A DNA stretch of 64,000 nt from Pardosa pseudoannulata. Its lineage: Eukaryota; Arthropoda; Arachnida; Araneae; Lycosidae. Of this stretch, positions 52,681-64,000 are shown piece after piece (the stretch's first letter is position 1; every line of letters begins with the position of its first letter). The position numbers and the translations under genes are program-made. The DNA is taken from the NCBI GenBank assembly GCA_032207245.1, contig CM063510.1, forward strand, positions 48,846,495 to 48,910,494, given 5' to 3'. The notes under the pieces were generated by a model. The model saw nothing but the letters and a program-made list of their open reading frames with translations, was not told where the DNA came from and made no database searches.

Positions 52681-55514
52681 TAAACAGGGGGGGATAAAAA
52701 TACACTAAATTCCTTATTATCATAATTATAATTTTATTATTATATCGAACTATGAGGTGAATGTTTTAAAATTTATGAAGAAAATGAATCTCTTTAAAAA
52801 TTAATTTGTTTGAGACTAGGATAGAATTTAGCACCAATATGAAGCCCATAAAATTATAGGTTTCATATATTGAAAATTTTAGATGATTATCTGATCTATT
52901 AGTTTTCATATCTAATCATATTCAAGAAATGAGTAAATGTTTTACATACAATACTCATTTTGTTTTAAATTGAAAAAGTTGGTGGTCAGTTTAAAGACGT
53001 TCCAACAATAATCGTTATTAATTTTATACCTGTGTTTCGTTGAACAACTAAATTACTTTTTCCCTAAATAAATTTTTTTCTTAAAATTGCAACGTTTTAT
53101 TATTTTTGCTAATCAAAGTCGGCTAACACATTTGCAAACTTGAATTATTCTTTAATTTCTCTTTTAGTTGTATTTACTCTCTATTTGTTCTAATTAGCGA
53201 GGCCAAGGTACTCCTTTTCTCTATTTTTACGGCCTAAGGCAGACCGTAAAAGCTGAAATAATTATTATTTTTTAATTCGGTTATAAACTAGGCAGTAATT
53301 GAATTTAGTACATGTATAAAGCTTTTGTAAGTTTTAATATGCAGTTAACCCCCGTTTTTTTTTGCTACTACAAGTTAAGGTCGCTGCATACGTTTAGGTC
53401 AGTGGTCAATGCATGGGATTTATGGAGAAGCCCACGACTTCTCGACGCCAGTCATCCCGAAAGAACAAGGAGAAAAAGAATAAAGTAGACGTCATCCATC
53501 TCACATGTTCTTTTGAAAAAATGTTCTTTTCCTCTCTTTTGACAGTCATAAACTGGTTCCTTCGTTTACTTTTTATCAACTTTTAGATTCAACACAATTC
53601 CTTTCGATATTTATGAATTAATTGTTTTTATCCTTGTGCAATAATTTTATGTGGGAACAGTATATTTCTAGGCAATTATGAATTACCAATCGCTTACGAT
53701 TTCCTAATTCACAAAATATCGTAAATGGTAATTATAATCCCGGAATCTTTTTGCAGATTTTCTTTCCTTCGCTTACAATGTATACACTTATTAACAGAAC
53801 TTAGAGCAATAACTTTGGAGCAATAATTACGAAGAGTAAATCAATCGTTTCCTTGTAAAATTATAGTTTTTAGTGAATGTCGTATCAGTTGAAACTTTTC
53901 TGTTGCCATGGATGGTTATCGATTTGATTACGTTATACATACTACAGCTATATCTTTACTAAGTATTTGCTGAAGTCAATGGTAAAAAAATTACCAAATA
54001 AATGTTGAAGACGTATTATTTCCTTAGTTATACTGTTTCTCTGTTTATACTTTTTTTTCTATATCTAAGAGATTATTAATATAATATTTTTTTAATTCCT
54101 CGTGTGATAACACTTTTTTTAATGAGTTTAGGTTTAGTTGTTTATTCTAGTTTAGAAAAAATATATATCGTGGTGTTTTCTAGTTTAAATACCAAGTCAT
54201 TAGTTTTAAACTTATTATCTCTGTAGTTTGAAATGTTAGTGCAAGCGAAAGAAACTGCTTGTTGAATTATTTCAAATTTTTTTCCTCCGATACTGACATT
54301 TTTATGTACCTTAATTTATTTCTCTTCTACGAATTTAATATAACAGGTGTTTTGTATGTCCCCACCTCGTACGCCAGTTGTCGCTTTCTTGGGTGCATAT
54401 CTCAAGAGTTTCCTCTATTCACCTTTTTTTAAGGCTATAACTTGCTACAGATCATGAACATTTTCTTTTAACCTCGCAGATGTTCTATAAGTTGAAAAGT
54501 TTGTCTGATCTTTGTTGAACAGCGAGCGCCCTGCCAGACTTGCAGATGTCTTCACGTGTATGAAATTTTAATGTATCTTGGCCTTGTAGAGTTGTAGGCA
54601 GTTTGAATTTTTTCGCGTTATTCTGATGTCAGGCATTTTGGAAATGTTCTTATCTTTGACATATCTTGAAAAACCATAAGTCATCAGAAATAATTTTTTT
54701 CTCTGTTAATGTTTATACTTGATTTATTCGATATTTGGAAGGTAATATATATACGTATGTTGATAATATTACTAAAGTTACCTTCCTATTTTAAAGATTC
54801 TAAAACGGAAGGGAGCGTTTAAACACAGTCATACTATTTTTACAAGTATAAACCGCAAAGTAAAAAAATAAAAATTCCATCTGTGTGATAAACATATAGT
54901 AGTTGGAACTAACACTTTCAGCTGCCACCAACTCTACTCAAGTTGCAACGATGAGTGAAGGTCTTTGTTACGGTTAAGACGAAAATACGCCAAATATTCT
55001 TTAATTTCTATTTGAATTGCTCTTTTAAAAGGTCACCAATATTTGGTTCCAAAATTTCTTGTAGTAGAAACAGCTTTTCAGAGGAATTCATGATGTCAGT
55101 GACGTCATGTTTATAATTATTCCGATTCCTTACCTTTTGAATCGGTGTAGAAAAATAAAGAAGTAATTTTGAAGAGGAAAATTTAAGGCTTTTTTTAAAC
55201 TCTGTTTGGTTCTCTTGATACTCAAGACCTCATCACAAGTGAACCTGTATGCGTTGAAAAAGCAATGGATTTAGTTTAGGATTTCTATTCCCGATGAAGA
55301 ATGCGCCAATTTCTAGTATTTTGATTTAGGTTAATATGTAATGAAAGCCTTTAATCGGTTAAAGATTTTTTCTATAACAAGAAATTCACTCATTCTTAAT
55401 AGGGAAAAGGAATCATAAACGGAATCCGTTGCTTTCTCAACGCATACAGGTTTACTCTGGATAAAGTCTTATTTAAACCTGGTATTTTATCAAATTTTTC
55501 GAGTATAATCAAAC

Positions 55515-55568
55515 TTCGAATTTTTTGAGAGTTTATACTCATTCGAATTTTTTGAGAGTTTATACTCA
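55515..55568. repeat. Two-copy 27-bp tandem repeat
   Basis: The unit starts TTCGAATTTTTTGAGAGT and ends TTTATACTCA; copies begin at 55515 and 55542 and are identical. Confidence 0.85.
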
Positions 55569-56140
55569 GTATAACTCTCGCTACAGCAACATTAAATGAT
55601 ATAAAAATTGGGTTTCTAGTCATTTACAAAATTTTAACATATTTGTGAATTATAACATATGTGTGATAAAATATATATTTTGCTTTTGATAAAGATGGCG
55701 TGAAAGAAATCAAAATATATCAAATGAGAATGATTCAACTCGTAATATTTTTTCTAGATCCACCCTGCTCCAAACATGGTAACAAGTGATATTAATTTAG
55801 CTCGGTGTAAGCTCCGCCCTCGGGGGGTATGACCGAAGCCCTTGGCTGAGCCTTGGCCTTTCAGGTAACCTCTCGAGGAAGTCACTCTCTGCTCGGAGTA
55901 TGCAGGAGGGGAGCGTCTTTAACAAACAGGTGGAAATCGTCTGAAGATTGTCTTGCCATGCGATTTCGAGCATCGACCCCTGAAAGGTCACTCTCCCCTT
56001 TCGAATGAAAGTCCACCCTTTGCGTACTTTGGAAACATCAGTGGATGAAATAGCTTGTCGATAAGTTAGATAAGGGAGATGCGATGGTGTGGGGGTAGGG
56101 GAAAGAATCGTTGGTTGCGTGAGTCGTAATCTTTCACTGT

Positions 56141-56790
56141 GAAAGGGTCAAGGGAAGAGGAAAAATTCGAAAACTCTGAGGCACACATTCCAGAAAGTAA
56201 AAATTAGATTTCTAGATTCAGTGTTTCGAGAAACTCCTTATTAATAGATTTTCTAAGTAGCGACTATAACACTCAAATAAAGAAAAAAAAAACAATTAAT
56301 AAAACTTAATATATTTAAAAAATAACTGAAGAAAATTTTTAATATTATTTAAAATAGCTTCTTTATCTGATTAATTCTTTTAGCAAATGAAATTTTATCA
56401 AATATTTTGATCAAATTTAATTTATTTTATACTGTATTTCTATGAAAGGTTCAGAGAAAGAGAGAAAATTCTATAATTCTCTTTAAGGCTTTTTCAAAGA
56501 TTCCTGAAATTAAATATTAAATTTCTAGATTTAGTATTTCGGGAACTATTTATTAAGGGATTCCCTAAATGTCGACTACAGATCAAACACCGAAATAACT
56601 CTTCATTCTTTATTTATTTATTTTCATTATTTTTTAAAAGAAAACTTAAATGTTATATATTTTGAAAATAATTGAATGTAACTTTTAATATAGTTATTAA
56701 AAAATAGATTCTTTATCTAATTAAATTCAGTTTCGCGTTGGAAAATAATTCAAGATATTTATAGCTACAAAATAAGTATTTTGATGAATG
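56141..56790. repeat. Diverged tandem duplication, unit ~305-313 bp
   Basis: Copies begin near 56141 and 56444. Shared landmarks in order: GAAAGG(G/T)TCA, ATTCC(A/T)GAAA, TTTCTAGATT(C/T)AGT(G/A)TTTCG, TTATTAA(T/G), GCGAC or TCGACTA, CTTAA..TATAT, TTTTTAATAT-like words and TTCTTTATCT(G/A)ATTAA. Low-complexity A/T tracts account for the length differences. Confidence 0.7.
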
Positions 56791-57392
56791 GGGTTGTAAG
56801 TATTCCATTTATCTTATCAGTCATTTCTACCTTCAAAATAAAATTCTATTTTCACCTTTTTAAAAAATAAAATGAAATAAAATAAAATAAAACAAAAAGT
56901 AAAATTGAACTAGAAACTTTGAAGCACTTCGATATACATTAAGAAAGATAGTAAAAGAAAGAGGAAAGAAAAAAATGTTGGCGGGGGAATATACTCATTA
57001 GTTCGTGCCCCATTGACGTCAATTATTTTTAAAAATAGTTTAAGTTTTATCTTTTATTTATTGATTAAGAATTTTCAGCTTATGCTAGGTAGATTTCGTA
57101 ATGGGCAAGCTTAGAAACTGTCTATTTCTTGCTTATCTTCACCTTGTAACGTGTTTTAAAAGGTAACATGAAAATTAAGATAAAAGACTGCACTGATTCC
57201 GCGACCGATTTTTTTGGTGCAAGGGTATTCATTCACGTGCTCTTTTACGTCACGTGACAGGCATCAAGTGTTAGACTTTATATAAACAGTATTCTTTTTT
57301 CTCTTTTGAACTTCTACTGCCTAAACTACTATTCAGTTACGATATTACATAACTTTTTAGTAATATAATCAAACCCTTATACGTATTCTACC

Positions 57393-57812
57393 TACATATA
57401 TGCATTCATCTGTAATATGTTAGTGTTTTATAAAACATTAATTAAGTTCTCCATTAGAGTTGAAACAGAAGCTGCCTTATGAATTATGTTGCTTCTACCA
57501 TTTACAATTGTACATAATAAGTAGAAAATTTTAAATTTAAATACTTGTTATTAACTTAATTTTTATCATTGCCAGAAAACTATATGTAGAATTTAAATGA
57601 TTTCTGCATACATGCATACATGGGTATTATGTCACTGTTTTATCAAAAACAGAACATTAATTAGTTAAGTTTTTCATAAAAGCTAAAACAGAAGCTGTGT
57701 TATGACTGCTTCTGACACTTAAAATGGTACAATATAGGTAAAGAATTGTATATCATTAACTTAATTTTTTACATTGCCAAAAAACCAATATGTAGAATTC
57801 AGCTGATTTAGG
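57393..57812. repeat. Diverged tandem duplication just upstream of exon 4, unit ~213 bp
   Basis: Copies at 57393-57605 and 57606-57812. Shared landmarks in order: GCAT(T/A)CAT, ACATTAATTA, (A/T)AAACAGAAGCTG, TTATGA, GCTTCT, ATTAACTTAATTTTT, CATTGCCA and TATGTAGAATT. The second copy ends 83 bp before the exon 4 junction, so it may reach the branch-point region. Confidence 0.7.
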
Positions 57813-57895
57813 TTATGATAAAATCTTATCTTAAGATGAAGAAACTGTGCATGATTATGGCTTTTTTAACGACAATTTTTTTTTCTTCTCTCCAG

Positions 57896-58001
57896 TACTC
57901 AGCTTTATTAAGACTGCCTGACAGCATGCCTTATTCTGAAAAAATTCGCCATGTTGAATGTATCATTGACGTTCTAGACCTCAGAGGTTGTCAAGACACA
58001 A
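57896..58001 (+). CDS. ABCG-family half-transporter, exon 4 (helical domain)
   Basis: Residues 153-187 plus one base. It begins YSALLRLPD directly after RQTLI of exon 3, giving the ABCG pattern LRQTLIYSALLRLPDSMP, and ends with a helix (EKIRHVECIIDVLDL) and GCQDT, where family members normally continue into the IIG...LSGGE signature. The acceptor CTTCTCTCCAG and donor A/GTAAGT are strong. The leftover base A suits a codon for Ile, Met or a similar residue, as expected. The frame is also open into both introns, so only the splice signals and homology set the borders. The next exon is not in the window. Confidence 0.92.
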
Positions 58002-58118
58002 GTAAGTTTTATGGTTTATATACTTATTTAAATGTGTTTAAATTAAGAAAACTACATTTTTTAAACAAAATTTTTCGTTGTATTTTTATAATGTTACGTA
58101 CACTTTACTTTATCTATT

Positions 58119-58134
58119 GCTCTCTCTCTCTCTA

Positions 58135-58186
<52 letters not shown>
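58119..58186. repeat. (TC)n then (TA)n microsatellite
   Basis: Short CT run followed by about 45 bp of TA. Confidence 0.95.
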
Positions 58187-58902
58187 TATGTGTAGTTATA
58201 TATGAATCTGAATAGTAAGTGAATAGTAGACTGAAAGAATAAATTGTAGAAAAATATTTTCTAGTAAAGCTCAAATTAATGAACTTCCCTATGATTGAAG
58301 AAAAATACATAGAAACTGAAACCGAGATTTTGCACATGAAGAAACAGGTGTTTCTTCTTTTTCCTGCTCTTTTTGAAGAGTAGTTCAATGCCAAATTGTT
58401 TATCCTATCTCAGATATAAGGTCACATGTGTTGGGTCTTTTCTTTCAGGCCTGTTTTTCAAAAAGATAACAATGACTGAATTATTTAATTGCATTTTACC
58501 GTAGTTGTACGATTTATCTGATTTTTCCTCTGTTGAGTTTTGAAAATAAAGAGATGTATTGGTTCAACTACGTACATTTATAATGGAGAAAATTCATCTC
58601 TTAGTAAAGACGTTTATGAAATACATCCAAGCAAAAAAGTTACATATATTGCTTTCTCTTCTTAAATAATGGTATTGTATTTTCGTTTTTGAAAAGTCTT
58701 GAATGAATTATTAATAGAAAGAAATAATAAATATTGAAATAAAGACAGGAGAAATAACACGCAAAGAAAAGAATATGGATGAACTGAAAAACGGAAATTA
58801 TTTGAATATAAGACAAACAGAATTTTTACTCCCCACTTCTTCTTTTGAGTTAATTTGAGTTCATTTCTGTGTTTTTATTCTTATGAAAATGTTGATGTAG
58901 GT

Positions 58903-59263
58903 CAATGATTCTCAACCTTTTTAAAACTACCGTCCCCCAAAGAAGCTTAAATTTTTCAACTCCCTTTTTATATCCTAGTAACGGTTATTTAGAAAAAAAA
59001 AAGAGAAAAAAATCCTAAATTTAAAATTCGAAAATTTTGTTACTGATATACGTTCAAAATGATGTTATAACAACCGCTAATAGAACGCCGTTAAGAATAT
59101 ATATCTATATTAATGTCGGGGGCTAACTTCAAACACGTTAATTGGATAATTCATTAACTACATACATTTGGAAGTTTTAAAATTAATTTCAAATGTTGTA
59201 AAATGCTCTTATCTCTCCCCCTACCTTCCAAAATTTGTTCACCGTCTCCGTTGGCAACCAGTG
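58903..59263. mobile_element. hAT-type non-autonomous element (MITE), 361 bp
   Basis: The left end CAATGATTCTCAACCTTTTT is a typical hAT terminus. The right end, read inverted from 59263, starts CACTGGTTGCCAACG and matches the left end in 10 of its first 15 positions. The flanks are ATGTAGGT (58895-58902) and ATGTAGAC (59264-59271), matching in 6 of 8 bases, as expected for an aged 8-bp hAT target duplication. The interior encodes no transposase; an ORF partly inside (59154-59336) is chance. Confidence 0.62.
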
Positions 59264-61624
59264 ATGTAGACACTAGGGTATGTTCTAGAAATTTTCCCAT
59301 TTTTATGCTATACAATGAATAATTAAAGATATGCATTTTAAATTATCTATGTTCACCTCAAATCAAATCCATGGCATCCGCATTAATCGGCACCTTTTCC
59401 TTATTTAAATCGCTTTATTTCACTTTCCCCTTTCTCTATAGAGTTCAGATATTTTCCCCTCCCTTATGAGAAAATAAATTATCCGTTCTGAGATTTGTGC
59501 GCTTTCTCAGTTAAACCATTCTTTGCATCAATTAAATATTTTATTTGTAATTATAAGCGAGCACACCTCTGCCGCCTCTCACACCTCTAGAAAGAACCAA
59601 CTCAGGGCGGCAGATACTTCGATCAAAGCGTTAACTCTTTTTCTCCTCTTCATGATGATTGGAATTTGAGGGACATGGGGAGGGTAGGAATACGGACCTC
59701 TCAGGCTTTGACATGTCGATTCAAGGTCGAGCTGGTGGGGGAAAACTGAAAGAAGCTGCTGAGCGAAATTAGTCGACTCCTTTCGAAGGTAAGGGGGAAG
59801 GGAAGGATAAAAAATAAAAAAAATATATATATAGAACTGACAACTTTCGAGAGCGTATCAGTTCTTTTTTTTTTATCTGATCGGAAGCTTATGGTAATTT
59901 CATCACACTTTGGAGCAAATATTTCAGATAGCGAATAGTAACTTTTTTTACACAAAAATTGAAAAGGGAGCTGTTATCTTAAGCTTTTTACAAGGTTATA
60001 GCGCTTTTATTCGTAATTGATATTCGGTTCTGGGAGTTTGGAACTAGCAAAAGCGGGTAGGCAGTATATCAGCATGTTGTTATGATGGCTGTTCTGGAGG
60101 CTGGAAAGATAATCTGAATCCTTTTCGACATCTTTTTTTTCGCCCTTCCTTTTACCAGATTTTCGTGTCAGTAAGTTTCAAGAAACCTTTGTATAAAATA
60201 GATATTTTTTCGGGGGGGGGAATCTTTTTACTTATTTATTTATTTTACCTTTTATGACTATGCAAATAACTACTGACAATAGTTGAACTCAATTTGAAAG
60301 CATTGCATTAATTTTCATAAAGTTTGAAAAGGGGTATCTAGATCTTTCCTCAATGTCTGTATGGTAATATCATTTTAACTTCTCTAGTGCTACTTATCTC
60401 TTTTTCTCTGTAAGTCATAAATCGGAAGCTTCCTCCTGTAGCTTTTACGTGAAAAAGGTGTAGAATAAATTGCTGTCGTTTAAAAAAGATTAGTAGCATG
60501 TGTCACTTAGTAGAACAGCGTTCCGTATAAGGTCATTGCTACGTGACTTTACGTCATCTTGATCTTTCAACGCTGTAATGAGCCTTATTTACACAAATAC
60601 AATGTTACATTCCTTATACTGCACCCTTGGAGATCCTTGAGAATCAAATTTTTATTAGTGACTGTGCAGTAAAGCGTTGGCTTCATTTGAACGAAGGACA
60701 TTGATGTGACTTATCAATATCATAAGTTATTTTACAATATCATAGTACTTCACATACAACTAAAGTTGCGGTCTTTTCTCATATAACAGCGAAATTATTT
60801 CGATATAAATAAATTTGTCGACGTGATGTCTAGCGAGAATTATACCATTTATGTATATTATACAATATAATGATTATTATAATCTTCCGTAGTGGAATAA
60901 GTTTACATAGACAGGAATAAAAAAGGGCTTTTTAAGATATAGACTAGGGAAAAACAAGTTTCTTGCTTTCTATAACACCTCACCTTGTTTTATTAATTTA
61001 TTTTTTAAAAGAAAAGTTATTAGAGACGACATCCTGGTGCTGAAGCACGAAAGGGGGGAAAGTTCGAATGAGATTCATTCATTTCAAAATTAATCCGTCT
61101 GCACGCCTTATGAACCTTAGCTTAGTATTCTAATGATGCAATTCTTTTGCATGACTTAGTCTTTTATGCAAGCTGTGGAGGCTGTTGCATATTTGATTGG
61201 TTGATAGTAAATTTGTTGGCCCCCTAAGGTTCCACACGTGGGATGGGAAGGAAAAACGAATGAACAAGACCAATGCTCTTGTCAGTTCTGCGAAAACGTT
61301 CGAAACCAGTAGGCATACTAGAAACCGCAGAGAGAGAAAAAAAATAAAAAATATAGACTTTTTTTTGTCTTTCATTATGTGAACGACCGCAGACGTTTGA
61401 GTACACCTTTCTGACTTTCTTCTGCAAATCCGTTCGAAGTTATTCTATTGCATTGGGCGTAAAAATATTTTTTTTCTACGTTCAATATATTTTTTCCCTC
61501 CAGTTTTCAGGCCAAGGTTTTTGGGTCAAACACGTTTCAACTCTCTGGGTTTCAACCTGTTTCTTCTTCATCCCGCGCTCGTGTGGTTTGGATATTTCTG
61601 GAAGCTATCAGTTAAACCTCTTGC

Positions 61625-61652
<28 letters not shown>
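61625..61652. repeat. A28 homopolymer
   Basis: Uninterrupted run of 28 A. No retrogene or SINE body with matching target duplications was recognised upstream. Confidence 0.9.
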
Positions 61653-61657
<5 letters not shown>

Positions 61658-62993
61658 TCGAAATAAAAATGCCCTACATATTATCGTCTGTTGCGTTTGT
61701 TGTTGGTTTGGCATTGACATTGGTGGATGAATCTTTGTTGTCACCCAACCATTTCATAGGATTGCGTCCGTGCTTCCCAATTCCGGAGCAGTGTTTTCAT
61801 TTCGCGGAGTAGCTGAAATTTCGGGAGTTCGTTAACACTCCGTTTTGCTACGATGCCTTGTAATCAGTTGCGAGTGCTTAATTTATTCTGCTTTACACGC
61901 CCACATCGTGACCAGTTTAAAGGTACACACAGCCTTTAAATTTCCGAGTACAGATCTAAATGTGAATGGTTGTAGATTCCTTCTCACACAGTTCAATCAA
62001 TGCAATTGGATTTTTTGCAGCACATAAAATAATATCAAAACTTTATGCTGTCAAAATCTCTTAGAAATAAAGACCCGTTTTATAAAACAGTCCTATTTAT
62101 TAATGATGTTATTAAATGATACAGCTATATTCCAAACGATTCTCAAAATATACTAAATATCACCAAATATTTTTCTTTGATATTTTAGGCAGACTTTATA
62201 AATGGTTTTACAATAATAATAATAAATCTAAGATCTATTTTAATTTCTTCCCATTTTTAAAAAATGTAATTTTAAGTTGAAAATCTTGTATATATGTTTA
62301 TATATATACACATACATACATACATAGTAAAACCAACATTTTAAAGTATCTAAATTTTGATATATTGCTAAAATTTTTCGTCATTATTGTCAGTGTATGA
62401 ATAACGCACTAATTTTCAGATTTAAGTATATATGTTTACATATTATGTACATAACTTTCTAAAGCTATGGTTTGAGTAATATCACCTTTAAACTGTTCTT
62501 AATAGCGGAATGGTTCGATTTGATACATATAATTCGATATAGGTAATAATATTAATAAATAAAATATAAATTCGATATAATTTTTTATTTATTAAAATTT
62601 GAGTTTTCGGAATATTTTTCTGCGGTTTGTAACATAAGGTAGAAGAACAAAATAGCTATCAGATAAACTTAATTTTGAAATATCGATTTTTTTAAAATTT
62701 TTTATTTTGAAGGTTATGTGTAACGCATCTTTAAATCGTTTTCAGCCGTAACTATTTTCCCTAAGATTCATTAACACATTAATGCGTACCATCCCTATTT
62801 AAGGACAGTTAAAAAGTTTGTTGAATTTTTATGTTTTATCGGAACGATTTTTCTTTTGTTTGCGAAACTAGTAGACAATCCTTTAAATAATCTCTCAACT
62901 TTTTACCATTATAATTTTGTCAATTTGGATCTATATATTACGAATTTTCAAGATTCCCTCTTAACTACAGTTACATCTACTGAAATCATGGCA

Positions 62994-62996
<3 letters not shown>

Positions 62997-63042
<46 letters not shown>
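62997..63042. repeat. (TA)n microsatellite
   Basis: About 45 bp of TA dinucleotides. Confidence 0.95.
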
Positions 63043-63048
<6 letters not shown>

Positions 63049-64000
63049 ACTCCACTTTACATTACTTTGTTTACATGATAAACCGAATAAATATCTTACC
63101 ACAATGTTTTATAAATAGTATTATAAGATAACTAATCAAGGTACGTTGTACTATTCGAAGATATTTCAATTTTATATATGTTTCACTCTAAGGCGGCCAT
63201 GTTTACGTACACTTAAAATATTTTTCATCATATATTGAGAAGAAATAGTTTGAGTAATGTGTTAAATAAATCCTGAATTCTCGCCTGGAAAAATAAAATA
63301 CTAATAAAACTGAAAATATACACTAACATATAAGAAATATTAAATATAAAAACTATATATATAATATATACATATACTTATATAAGACTTTTCATATTCT
63401 CTTTCTCATATATATTTTTTCTATTGCAAAGTTTTGGTTTAGAAAAAGAAATCATTTTTCTTGTCAAGTATATAAAATCATTATTGTCAAAACAACTCTG
63501 AATATCAATTTATGTGTCTCTGTTCCCACATTTTTTAAAACTGTCAAGACAATAACAAGCTACATGTGGAATAACCCATTCTCAAGGTTATAATCTGGTG
63601 CTTTGTTCATTTCGAGAGCAAACAACGCAATGGATTACATAATTTAAAGTCCTGTAAAATAATAAAAAAATGCATTATGAATTCATTACAAAGCACGTTT
63701 CTATGCACTGCTTCTTAATTTGTTGGTGATTAAATATTTCTCACAAATAATATTAGGACCATAATACTTTTCGAAATTTAAAATTTTCATTATAACAGCC
63801 TTTATTTGGTTCAACTTAAAAAAAGATGATTTGAATATGAGTTTTATACAAGTATTTTAATAAGGCTTTTACTTACAAAAATTATTTATTTCTGTCATTT
63901 AAAAAAAGTATTTTTTAAATAACATAGAAATTATACACGAAGTAAAAAAGAAATCAAATTACCTTAACAAGATCATTTTTAAAATGCACTCTTGTATTAG

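Larger units (their letters stand above)
58002..64000 (+). other. Intron 4, 5' part (more than 6 kb)
   Basis: Starts GTAAGT; no acceptor followed by an ABC signature or Walker B coding sequence was found up to the window end. Contains a microsatellite, a hAT-type MITE, GC-richer patches at about 59.2-60.2 kb and 61.0-62.0 kb, an A28 run at 61625-61652 and a second TA array. 62.0-64.0 kb is AT-rich with nothing else recognised. Confidence 0.8.

Noticed and set aside
61453..61812. 119-codon ORF containing a poly-Lys run
   Set aside because: The frame is held open by an A28 homopolymer; no domain on either side.
58002..64000. Search for exon 5 (ABC signature LSGGE, Walker B)
   Set aside because: No stretch encoding these motifs next to an acceptor was seen; the gene continues beyond the window.

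Overview
This is an AT-rich animal genomic window (about two thirds A+T by eye). It has GT-AG introns of up to 24 kb, abundant (TA)n/(CA)n microsatellites, a tRNA-derived SINE family, hAT-like terminal-repeat elements and several old tandem duplications. An arthropod is the best guess, because a TCAGT-type initiator sits where the gene should start and because of the general genome style; the sequence does not fix a species. There are no bacterial-style operons, no CRISPR arrays and no long intact ORFs. Almost all short ORFs fall in microsatellites or are chance reading frames.

Only one protein-coding gene can be supported: the 5' part of an ABCG-family ABC half-transporter on the + strand. 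Its four exons are 18522-18616 (start codon), 43005-43195, 44158-44327 and 57896-58001. All junctions are GT-AG and all phases match. Together they encode the first 187 residues and one extra base: a short N-terminal leader, the first strand of the nucleotide-binding domain, the Walker A motif GPSGSGKT (residues 93-100, split by intron 2), the Q-loop and part of the helical domain. The ABC signature, Walker B and the membrane domain are not in the window, so the gene runs off the right edge. Introns are about 24.4 kb, 0.96 kb, 13.6 kb and more than 6 kb.

Layout: 1-18.2 kb is upstream DNA holding a decayed tRNA-like sequence (2154-2223), a hAT-like terminus (about 6651-6682), a four-copy ~215-bp tandem array (7455-8300), two compound microsatellites and two diverged copies of an interspersed repeat (about 13.4 and 17.3 kb). 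18.2-18.6 kb is the putative promoter, leader and exon 1. Intron 1 (18.6-43.0 kb) carries a promoter-like island at 23.34 kb, a perfect 32-bp palindrome, two near-complete SINE copies and one truncated copy, a candidate TIR element, a 29.7-31.0 kb cluster of diverged repeats, and a GC3-rich coding-like fragment with its own poly(A) signal at 37.24 kb. Intron 3 holds E-box-rich and GC-rich patches and three tandem duplications, the last ending 83 bp before exon 4. Intron 4 holds a hAT-type MITE with a near-matching 8-bp target-site duplication. No previously undescribed system is evident; the notable signals are repeats, candidate regulatory islands and the 37.24-kb coding-like fragment.
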